Source of the DNA: Chlamydomonas sphaeroides
Lineage: Eukaryota; Chlorophyta; Chlorophyceae; Chlamydomonadales; Chlamydomonadaceae
Assembly (NCBI GenBank): GCA_001662425.1
Contig: BDDC01000810.1
Coordinates: 23,773 to 35,072, forward strand
DNA length: 11,300 bases
Direction of reading: 5' to 3'
Shown piece after piece: positions 1-6,524 of the stretch. Positions within the stretch are counted from its first letter, which is position 1; each line of letters opens with the position of its first letter. A model generated the notes under the pieces. That model was given only the letters and a program-made list of their open reading frames with translations. It had not been told where the DNA came from and searched no databases. A program made the position numbers and the translations under genes.

Positions 1-8
1 CTGCCCAC

Positions 9-113
9 CTTCTCCTTGAAGCTGTTGAGCGCCTGCTTCAGGTCGCCCGCCTTGCTGAGCGCCATCTGCGCGTCCCGCACCAGAGCCGCCTTCTGGCTCT
101 CCGTCTCACGGAC
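9..113 (-). CDS. Leftward gene exon 17: repeat copy 4, last exon in window
   Basis: 35 codons (five heptads), VRETESQKAAL to GDLKQALNSFKEK. Acceptor GTGCAG|GTC. Donor AAG|GTGGGC at 8-7 shows the gene continues past the left edge. Confidence 0.85.
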
Positions 114-3100
114 CTGCACCGCACACACAGCAGCAGTGGGGCAGTGGGGGCCACAGGCGGCCGTCAGCAGCACGGCTCGCGGGTGCCTCGTGGCTCCCTG
201 CTACCGCGGCCGCTGCCCACCTGCTTCTCGGCGGCGTTGAGGCTCTTGTTGGCGTCCTGGGCCTGTGCGGTGGCGTCGGCCAGCTGCGCCTTGGCGGCCT
301 TGAGGTCCTGGTCCAGCACGGTGACCTGGCGGGAGTGGGCAGTGGGGTGGTGGGGGCCGGGCGCGGGGTGGGAAGGGGCAGGGGGCGGGGGCGGGGGCGG
401 GGTGGGAAGGGGCCGTGTTGGGGGGCGGCAGCGCGGTGGAGGGGCGGCTGGCGCCCAGACGACATGACGACGGGTGGGGGAGGAGGAGGGTATGTACCTA
501 GGGGGAGGAGGAGGGTACGTTGCGTGTGGCTGGCAGCGCGGCGGGGCGCATGGGGGCAGCGCGCTGGGGGCTTGCGCTGGCGGGGTGTGGGTGCGAGCTG
601 CCTCCGCTGCCTCGCTGCGCGCACCGCAGCTACAGCGCCCTGCGCCACCCGCTCCGCCTCCCTTCCCCACTGGCAGTCCGCACGAGCGCCCTCCCTTCTC
701 CTCGCTGCTGCTGCTGCTGCTACTGCTGCTGCTGCCGCACCTGCTGCTTGCTGGCGTTGAGCGCCTGCTTCAGGTCGCCCTCGCGGCCGAGGCTGGCGGT
801 GGCTTGCCGGATGAGGGTCGCGTTCTTCTTCTCCAGGTCCTGCAGGCGGCCGGGGCGGGGGGGGGGCGGGCAGCGCACCCGACGAGTCACAACCTGTGCA
901 CCAGCAACCCGCCAAAGCCAGCAGTTCGCCATCGCACGGCCGGCGAGGCGGAGGAACGCAGCGGGATCAAACCAAGCTGGTGTTTCACGCGTCACGGATC
1001 GGCAAAAACCCGGCCCTCGAAGCGACCGCACAGGTACAATCCCGTCCGTGTTTCCGACAGGAGCGGCGCGGGTCATCGGCTGCACCCCCTCGCCAGCAGC
1101 CCCTCCCCCCCCACCTGCGCCGCGGTCTTGGCCGCCATCAGCTCCGCCCGGCTGGCGTCCAGCGCCTGCTTGCCGGACGCCAGCTCCTGCTGCAGCGCCG
1201 GCACCGCCACCTCGAGCTCCTTGAGCCGCGCGCTCTTGGCCACCAGCGCCGCGTTGGCCTCCTTCACCGAGCGCTCCAGGGCCGCCACCTGAGAGAGGGG
1301 CGCGCGAGAGTGCAGTCGGGTTTGTTGCGGCATGCAGCGGTCAACAGGGCGCGCCCCCCAGGTGCCCAGGGCCCGCACGACTGCGGTCTCCTTGTGCGCG
1401 CGCGCTCCCCGGCAGCAGCAGCCCGCCCCCTGCAGCCCGGCGCCGCACCTGCTGCCTGCTGGCGTTGAGCGCCTGCTTCAGGTCCGACAGCTTGCCCAGC
1501 TCCACGTTGCGGCTCACCTGCGCGGGTGGGTGGGGCGAAAGGGGAGTGGGGGACGGATGCAGCGTCGACCCGTAGCATTCCAGCCCGACCGACAATGCCG
1601 CGTGTTCGCGGGCCCAGCCCCTCAGCTGCCCAGTGTACCTACCGCCCCCCACCCTCAGACGCACATGATGTTTGCGGCCGCGCCCCCCGCTGCCGGCCAC
1701 CCAGCCCGTGCAGCAATACTCGGTCCCGCCCATCCCCTGACAGCTTCCCCACAGACCCTTTGCCGCTGCCCGCACGGCCGGCCTTCAGCCCGCCACACTC
1801 TCCACGGCTCACCACCAGCGACTTGTTGGCCGCCTCCAGCTCCGCCGCCGCCTGCCGCGCCGCCGCCAGCTGCTCCTCGCGCTCGTCGAGCGCCGCCTGC
1901 CGCGCCGCCACCTCGGCGCTCTGCGACTCCAGGCTGGCCTGCGGGGGCGCGCGCCAGCCGGCCCAGCCGCCGCCGTGTCTTAGCAGCCAGGTGCGTGTGT
2001 GCACGGGGCGCACCGCCAGCCCTCCCGCTGCACCGCTGCTCAGGCGTCACTGGCAGCCTCCTCACCCCTCTCTCCTCCCCACCCCCGCACCTGCAGGCCC
2101 GCCAGCTGCTGCGCGCGCTGCTCCAGCTGCTTGCTGGCGCTGTTAACGGCCACCTCCAGCTTGGACACCTGGGGGGAGGGGGAGCCGGGGTTGGGTTCGG
2201 CGGCACGTGGGCGGGCGGCAGGCGGGTCCGAGGATGCGCCATCGGCCAGGAGTGAAGGGTCGAGTGAAGGGACGCGACAACGCCGCCCTGCCCTGCTCAT
2301 CAACGTGCCCCTTCCGCCCCCGCTCCGCACGCCGCACGCCCAACCCCCCGCACCGCCCCCCGCGCGGCGGCCCTGCCTGCTGCCGCGTGCTGTTGACGGC
2401 CTGCTTGAGGTCGCCCTCGCGCCCCAGGCTCTGCTGCGTCATGCGCATGAGCGAGGCGTTGCGGCGCTCCAGCTCGCCCGCGATGGAGCGCGCCGCGTCC
2501 AGCTCGCCGCGCATCGCCTCCATCTCCAGCCGGCTCGACGCCTCCGCCATCTGCAGCTCCGCCAGCTGAGGGCAGGAAAGGGCGGGGCCAGGCGCAGCAG
2601 CGAGGCGAGGCGAGGCGAGGCGAGGCAGGCGGGGCGTGAGCATGGAGGCGGCTGGGGTGCCGCGCAGCGGCGGGGGGGGAGGCCACAGCGAGGGGTGGGC
2701 TGGGTGTATGAAAGCCATGAGCAACCGCACCGCGGCCCCCTCCCTCCCTCCTTCCCTCCGCCTCCCTCCGTTCGCCTCCGCCCCTCCCTGCCGCTCGCCC
2801 GCCACGCCGCCTCACCAGCTGCTTCATCTCGCGGACCTTCTGCTCCTTGGCCATCAGCTCCGTCCGGACCTGCGTCAGCTCCGCGGCGTCGCGCGCGCGC
2901 AGCGACAGCTCCTGCAGCCGCGCGCGGCAGGGCAGGAGCGGGCAGCGGGGAGCAGGGGCGTCGGCGGGACAGGCAGGGGCGCACCGCAAGCCAGCGGGGC
3001 ACCACCGCGCACCGCAAGCTCCCCAAGAACCCAGCACATGCGCATCCTGTGCTCCTGCGGTCCCCCATCCTCCCCTTCTCCGTGCCCTGCCTCTCCCCCG

Positions 3101-6100
3101 CCCTCCACCCCTCTCGCCCCCACCTGCTTGCTGTACTGCACAATGGACTGCATGGACGCCACCTGCCCCTCCAGCGCCGACACCTTGGCCTCGCGCTCCG
3201 TCAGCAGCATGCGCGCCTCCTTGGCCTCCACCGTCAGCAGGGCCACCTGGCGGGGAGGGGGGGAAGGGGTGTGCGGGATTGGGATGGTGAGCACGCTGGC
3301 TCAAGCCCGCTTGGCGAAGGTGACGGCAAATGGCGCCATGCCGGTGGCGGGACGGGGGCGGGACCGGGGCGGGAGGGGGAGGAGGGCAGCTGCTGGGCGG
3401 GCAAGGCAGTGGCGGGCAGTGCCGCCCCGTCATGCCCCGCACCCACGGGCCTGCCGCCTCCACTCCATCCATGCCGCCTCCAGCCAAACCCCTCTCCCCC
3501 CGTCCTTTCCCCCGGTCCCCCACCTGCGCCTCCAGCTCCCTCAGCATGACCTCCTTGGGCGCCAGGTCTGTCATGAGGGCGGTAGCCTCCTGCAGCGGGG
3601 CACACAGGAGGGCGGGCGAGGGGCGGCGGGCCGGCTGGCTGGCTGGCTGGTTGGCGAGCGGACGGGAATGCGGGCGGGGCCTCCGGTCCCCCAAGGCCGG
3701 CGCGACGCGGGGGTGCATCCGGCCAGCGTCCAGCCAGCGCCACACAGGCACACAGCTGTGCAGCGCCGCCGCGGGGTGCTGCGGGTAGGGCCATCCAATG
3801 GGGTGGCCCCCCGCCGCCCTGCCCCGCCCTCGCCTCCCTCCGCCGCACCTTCATGTCCTTGGTGGCCAGCAGCTGGTCCTTGCCTGCGCTGATCTGGCGC
3901 CGCATGGCGGCGATCTGCGGAGGGGGCCGGCAGGCGCGGGCGCGCACGCGGGCTAAGGAGCGACGGCGGCAGAGCCCCAAGGCCCCGCCACGGTCTGCGC
4001 CTCTTGCTCCGCTGCGCAGCGCGCTCTTGGCCCCGTGCATGCCGCCCGCGTGGCCCGAACCCGGCATTACTCCTGGTCCCCCCTCGCTGCCAACCGCGCC
4101 CTCCCACACCGGCGCCCCTGGCTCCCTGCAACCCCTGTGTTCGTTTGCAACACACAGGGGTTGACAGGTACGTACTGCCATGGGACCGCCACCAAGCTGG
4201 GTGGAGGCCACAATGGCTCCACAAATGAACCGGCGACTGCCTCGCTCCCCTCGCACCCCTCACTCCCGCCCGCCCCACACACCCACACCCACAACCACAC
4301 ACGCGCATGCACACGCAAGCACGCACGCACGCACCTGGCCCTCCAGCTCCGCCATCCGCCGCTCCTTGTCCTCAATCGCCCGCCGCGCGGCCGCCACCTC
4401 GCTCTCCAGCTGGCTCGTCACCGCCTGCGACTCCTCCACGCTAGCCTGCAGCTCGTCCTCGCGCGACCTGCAGCCGAGGGCGCCGGCAGCAGAGCGGGGC
4501 TCAGCCCCGTGCTGGCCCCGGCACACCCGGATGCAGGCCCAGCCGCCACCGCCACCTCCGTCCACCGCACCGGCCCCACCCCCGCCCAAACTCTTCCCCG
4601 CCCCCGCCCCCGCCCCCGCTCACTTGGCCGCCAGCAGCACAGCCTCCTTCTCCTCCTGCAGCTCCACCACCTGCACGCACACGCCCGGGGGGCAGGCAGC
4701 GCCGCAGCAGCGGAGTCGGCGGGGCGGCGCCGCTGGCCCGGCTCGCGAAGCCTCACAGCCAGACCGGCGGCGCGGCGCCGGCGGCCCCTGGCAGTGCGCT
4801 GGGACGGACCTGCGGTTGCCCCTGCCCCTGCCCCCCGGTCCCCGCTCGCCCTGGTCTGCAGCTCCTCCTTGACCACCGCCTTCTCCTTCTCCTTGGCCTC
4901 CAGCTTCTCGCCCAGCCGCTCCACGGCCTGCGCCAGAGCCGCCGACTTGGACTGCTCCGAGCCCTGGCGGTGGCCGGCGGGGCCGGGGGCCAGGGGTCGG
5001 GGGGCAGCAGGGTGCACGGCTTCAAGCGGGCGTTGGGGGGCCGCAAGGCATGGACATGGATGGCAGGGCGGACCGCACGGGGCGCCGCGCCGCGGGCGCT
5101 GTGCAGGCGCAGGCGGCACGCTGTCCGGCATCACGCATCACGGTACCAGGGCGCAGGGGTCCCACAGAGGGGCGACGGGTGTCAGTGTGGCGCAAGGCGG
5201 GTGGGAGCTGGGGGACGGAGGCGAGGCGGCGACGCGTGTCCCCGGGCGCCGTGCCGCAGGGCTGCGCCTCGGCAGCCATGACGGCGCCAGCAGATGGGCT
5301 CACCGACGTCCCACTGCGCACCTTGCTGAGCTGGTTGAAGCCGAGGAACGCGCCCAGGCCGCCCAGCACGGTAGCGCCCACGGCCATGAAGTCAAAGCCC
5401 CCGCCGTTGCCGCTGCCGGAGCCACCACGGGCGGCGTTCTGGGAAGCACCACCCGTGCCGCCCGAGACCACCGGCTTCGTAGGGCGGGGCCGGGGGCTTG
5501 CAGCGGGCTCGGGCGCGGGCTGCTTGGGGGCCTCGGGCGGCGGCGACGCCGGCTCCGCGTTGGTTGCCTGCGCCTCGGCCTTACTCTGCAGTTTCTTGGC
5601 CCGCCGCTCGCGCCGAGCAGCGGCGCGAGCATCCTTGGACCGCTCAACGTCGTCCTGTGCAGGGGCAGGGGAGGAGCGTACAGGGGCAGGGGAGGAGCGT
5701 GCACCCGGCATCGCCTGAGCGCGTCGACATGCAAGCTGTCGCAGCGATGGGCACGCATGCCCTTGCGATCAGCATGATGGCTGATGACTTGCTTGCGATG
5801 AAACGCAAACAGAGCAACCGTGCTAGGGCCAACGATTGCTTGAACTCGGCACAGTTGCCACTTTCCTCACCTCTGCAGCTTGCACAGCTGGCCTGGCAAA
5901 CGTCATGTATGCGCCGCTAGTGCCGAGGAGCAGCGCCAGCCGCCTCGTCGGCTGGGGCGCCAGCTCAGCCTCGACCTCATCGGGCTGCGCATGACACCGT
6001 AAGATAGCTCGATGGTGCTGTACCAAGCCCCTGCACCTGTGCCGGCCGTCCTTGGCTATCAGGCGCCTTGCGCCCGGCGCAGGCCTACTCGCGAGTTCGA

Positions 6101-6104
6101 GCAT
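9..6104 (-). CDS. Thylakoid-targeted long coiled-coil protein, MFP1-like (leftward gene, 17 exons, 3' end outside window)
   Basis: Exons (high to low): 6104-5871, 5654-5322, 4963-4850, 4670-4624, 4467-4335, 3914-3849, 3589-3524, 3246-3124, 2911-2816, 2565-2377, 2168-2091, 1938-1813, 1517-1449, 1288-1115, 839-741, 325-221, 113-9. They join into 719 open codons. The start at 6104 is the first ATG of its open frame. Residues 1-50 are an Arg/Ala/His-rich presequence. TRRLALLLG (53-61) begins a twin-arginine hydrophobic signal ending near V-Q-A (74-76). Residues 79-164 are a basic then Pro/Gly/Ser-rich linker, 165-184 a hydrophobic segment, and 190-719 heptad coiled coil with four copies of a 33-residue DLKQALN repeat. 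Plant MFP1 (thylakoid-associated, nucleoid-binding coiled coil) has this plan, so membrane anchoring with a stromal rod is inferred. No enzyme motif is visible, and any C-terminal DNA-binding region lies outside. Other plastid coiled-coil scaffolds are possible. The exon chain is strong; the name is tentative. Confidence 0.85.
221..325 (-). CDS. Leftward gene exon 16: coiled coil linker after repeat copy 3
   Basis: 35 codons (five heptads), VTVLDQDLKAAK to NAAEKQ. Acceptor CGCCAG|GTC, donor CAG|GTGGGC, phase 0. Confidence 0.85.
326..740 (-). other. Leftward intron 15 (415 bases), with CAG run and G-rich blocks
   Basis: No coding potential resembling the rod was found here. The intron opens with a CAG microsatellite directly after the donor. 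The plus strand is strongly G-rich at 350-425 and 470-515. Confidence 0.7.
705..735. repeat. CTG/CAG microsatellite at the start of leftward intron 15
   Basis: CTG repeats on the plus strand with one CTA interruption at 720-722. On the minus strand they follow the exon 15 donor within a few bases and read CAG, with a TAG. Confidence 0.85.
741..839 (-). CDS. Leftward gene exon 15: repeat copy 3, exactly one unit
   Basis: 33 codons, DLEKKNATLI to NASKQQ: the exon is the repeat unit and nothing more. 20 of 33 residues match copy 1. Acceptor CTGCAG|GAC, donor CAG|GTGCGG, then an intronic CAG run. Confidence 0.88.
1115..1288 (-). CDS. Leftward gene exon 14: 58-residue linker between repeat copies 2 and 3
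   Basis: 58 codons, VAALERSVKEAN to MAAKTAAQ. Acceptor CTCAG|GTG, donor CAG|GTGGGG, phase 0. It is the fused equivalent of exon 11 plus most of exon 12. Confidence 0.85.
1449..1517 (-). CDS. Leftward gene exon 13: last 23 residues of repeat copy 2
   Basis: 23 codons, VSRNVELGKLS then DLKQALNASRQQ. Acceptor GCGCAG|GTG, donor CAG|GTGCGG. The exon opens with GTGAGCCG, the same bases that open the preceding intron. Confidence 0.85.
1813..1938 (-). CDS. Leftward gene exon 12: coiled coil, carries first 10 residues of repeat copy 2
   Basis: 42 codons (six heptads), ASLESQSAEV to ANKSLV. The last ten residues (ELEAANKSLV) match the start of the 33-residue repeat, which continues in exon 13. Donor GTG|GTGAGC. 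Confidence 0.85.
2091..2168 (-). CDS. Leftward gene exon 11: coiled coil linker after repeat copy 1
   Basis: 26 codons, VSKLEVAVNS to QLAGLQ. Acceptor CCCCAG|GTG, donor CAG|GTGCGG. With the first 32 codons of exon 12 it aligns without gaps to exon 14. Confidence 0.85.
2377..2565 (-). CDS. Leftward gene exon 10: repeat copy 1, ends at a GC donor
   Basis: 63 codons (nine heptads). The last 33 residues (435-467, ELERRNASL to NSTRQQ) are repeat copy 1, containing SLGREGDLKQAVN. Donor CAG|GCAGGG: the equivalent codon in exons 13 and 15 ends CAG|GTGCGG, which supports the GC donor. Confidence 0.85.
2602..2626. repeat. GAGGC pentanucleotide repeat in leftward intron 9
   Basis: Five tandem GAGGC units. 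Confidence 0.85.
2816..2911 (-). CDS. Leftward gene exon 9: coiled coil
   Basis: 32 codons, ELSLRARDAAEL to REMKQL. Acceptor CTGCAG|GAG, donor CTG|GTGAGG, phase 0. The frame stays open into the flanking introns, so the ends rest on splice signals. Confidence 0.8.
3124..3246 (-). CDS. Leftward gene exon 8: coiled coil
   Basis: 41 codons, VALLTVEAKEARM to SIVQYSKQ. Acceptor CGCCAG|GTG, donor CAG|GTGGGG, phase 0. Confidence 0.85.
3524..3589 (-). CDS. Leftward gene exon 7: coiled coil
   Basis: 22 codons, EATALMTDLAP to RELEAQ. Acceptor CTGCAG|GAG, donor CAG|GTGGGG, phase 0. The Pro may mark a break in the rod. Confidence 0.8.
3633..3650. repeat. GGCT tetranucleotide repeat in leftward intron 6
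   Basis: Four and a half GGCT units. Confidence 0.8.
3849..3914 (-). CDS. Leftward gene exon 6: coiled coil
   Basis: 22 codons, IAAMRRQISAG to TKDMK. Acceptor CCGCAG|ATC, donor AAG|GTGCGG, phase 0. Confidence 0.8.
3915..4334 (-). other. Leftward intron 5 (420 bases), with TG-rich 5' end and a 12-bp hairpin
   Basis: It starts with about 60 bases of TG/TGCG-rich sequence (plus-strand CA/CG at 4273-4334). It also contains a perfect inverted repeat at 4129-4163. No exon-like segment was seen. Confidence 0.7.
4129..4163. repeat. Perfect 12-bp inverted repeat with 11-base loop
   Basis: CAACCCCTGTGT (4129-4140) pairs with ACACAGGGGTTG (4152-4163), inside leftward intron 5. Confidence 0.85.
4335..4467 (-). 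CDS. Leftward gene exon 5: coiled coil
   Basis: The first base finishes the split Lys codon, then 44 codons from SREDELQ to MAELEGQ. Acceptor CTGCAG|G, donor CAG|GTGCGT, followed by a TG-rich intron start. Confidence 0.85.
4624..4670 (-). CDS. Leftward gene exon 4: 47-base exon, only phase 2 junction
   Basis: Codes VVELQEEKEAVLLAA plus two bases of a Lys codon. The donor AA|GTGAGC is strong. The split codon AA+G is completed by exon 5. This is the only non-phase 0 intron in the window. Confidence 0.75.
4850..4963 (-). CDS. Leftward gene exon 3: start of coiled coil (GC donor proposed)
   Basis: 38 codons from acceptor CGCCAG|GGC to AGG|GCGAGC. No GT gives a good in-frame exit: the next, GTCCGT, would change phase, and GTGGTC inside the exon is weak. 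The GC donor matches the GC(A/G)AG(T/C) pattern and preserves frame. This 3' end is less certain than the others. Confidence 0.65.
4964..5321 (-). other. Leftward intron 2 (358 bases)
   Basis: Lies between donor AAG|GTGCGC and acceptor CGCCAG|GGC. I found no exon-like, RNA or repeat feature inside. Confidence 0.6.
5322..5654 (-). CDS. Leftward gene exon 2: basic/Pro-rich linker and hydrophobic segment
   Basis: 111 codons between acceptor CACAG|GAC and donor AAG|GTGCGC. It starts with a basic amphipathic stretch (RRERRAKKLQSK), continues as a Pro/Ala/Glu linker and a Gly/Ser-rich spacer, and ends with a hydrophobic stretch containing AVGATVLGGLGAFLGF before the coiled coil. Confidence 0.85.
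5661..5702. repeat. 21-base tandem duplication in leftward intron 1
   Basis: Two adjacent 21-base units beginning AGGGGCAGGGGAGGAGCGT and differing at one base. On the minus strand this is the pyrimidine tract just upstream of the exon 2 acceptor. Confidence 0.85.
5871..6104 (-). CDS. Leftward gene exon 1: plastid transit and twin-arginine signal
   Basis: 78 codons. Presequence, then TRRLALLLG and a hydrophobic run ending in PAVQAAE. The donor GAG|GTGAGG is strong and phase 0. The exon ends two residues after the predicted lumenal processing site. Confidence 0.85.
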
Positions 6105-6335
6105 TTGAGTCCGCCTAGAGATAGAGCATAATGTCCGGAATGCCCGGTATCGATAGCTGCGTTGCCGGATGTTGATGAATCCGAACCCCGATAATGCCTG
6201 TACGGCATGCGGGTTCCCCACGCCTGTTCTATCCCTGCACTGTCCTAGGGGTTGCCTTTCCGACTGGCTCTGGCCACGCAACCGCCAGGCACAACAACCG
6301 TCTCTGCCAGCGTACCTTTTTCGCAACACAGAGAA
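6105..6335. promoter_or_regulatory. Putative bidirectional promoter and both 5' UTRs
   Basis: These 231 bases hold everything between the two divergent start codons, so both core promoters and 5' UTRs must fit here unless an upstream noncoding exon exists. The stretch is close to half GC, much lower than the flanking genes. It contains the palindrome TATCGATA (6148-6155) and a small inverted repeat ATGCC/GGCAT (6194-6208). I see no convincing TATA box for either direction. Start contexts are ctcaaATG (minus) and gagaaATG (plus). Confidence 0.6.
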
Positions 6336-6524
6336 ATGCTGAAGCAGTTTGGCACCTCCCAGGGCGTCAGACGCCGCCCGGGCCTGCGTGCGACGCGATG
6401 TGTGGCTTCGGCGCAGCTGTGCAAGCCGCGTGGCGTGGTCAGCCGGCGTGTTGGTCTCCTGGGAGGCCTTGCGGCTTTGCTTTCTGGCTTTCCGTCTAGC
6501 GCTAGGGCAGATACCTTACCGCAG
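6336..6524 (+). CDS. Rightward gene exon 1: plastid transit and twin-arginine signal (GC donor)
   Basis: 63 codons, MLKQFGTSQG to RADTLPQ. SRRVGLL and a hydrophobic core end at A-R-A. Donor CAG|GCAAGG is the only sensible exit before the in-frame TGA at 6567; the sole nearby GT (6495) would cut into the signal. Confidence 0.82.

Noticed and set aside
705..735. Polyglutamine tract in the leftward protein
   Set aside because: The CAG run lies after the exon 15 donor and contains an in-frame TAG, so it is intronic.
3124..3246. Fifth, degenerate repeat copy at the end of exon 8 (SIVQYSKQ)
   Set aside because: Only a loose match to NASKQQ, and the distance to copy 1 does not fit the 91-residue spacing.
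1999..3549. 516-codon plus-strand open frame
   Set aside because: Same kind of GC shadow; Pro/Arg/Ala-rich with no domain, and it overlaps leftward exons 8-11 that have coherent heptads and splice sites.
2300..3751. 483-codon minus-strand frame as a single-exon gene
   Set aside because: It holds exons 7 and 9 of the spliced gene, but the sequence between them is Pro/Gly/Arg junk and consensus splice signals bound each coiled-coil block.
4035..5777. 580-codon open frame on the plus strand, antisense to the leftward gene
   Set aside because: Low-complexity His/Arg/Ala translation crossing exons and introns of the spliced minus gene; expected from high GC, which makes stops rare.
6148..6155. 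TATCGATA as a DREF-type element controlling both genes
   Set aside because: That factor is known from animals; in an alga a single 8-base palindrome is not evidence of function.
6252..6335. Upstream TTG start for the rightward gene
   Set aside because: Non-ATG starts are unusual in nuclear genes, and the ATG at 6336 alone gives a complete presequence.
6194..6499. 101-codon ATG frame overlapping the start of the rightward gene
   Set aside because: Different frame, no recognisable features. The frame at 6336 gives a clear transit peptide and Tat signal.
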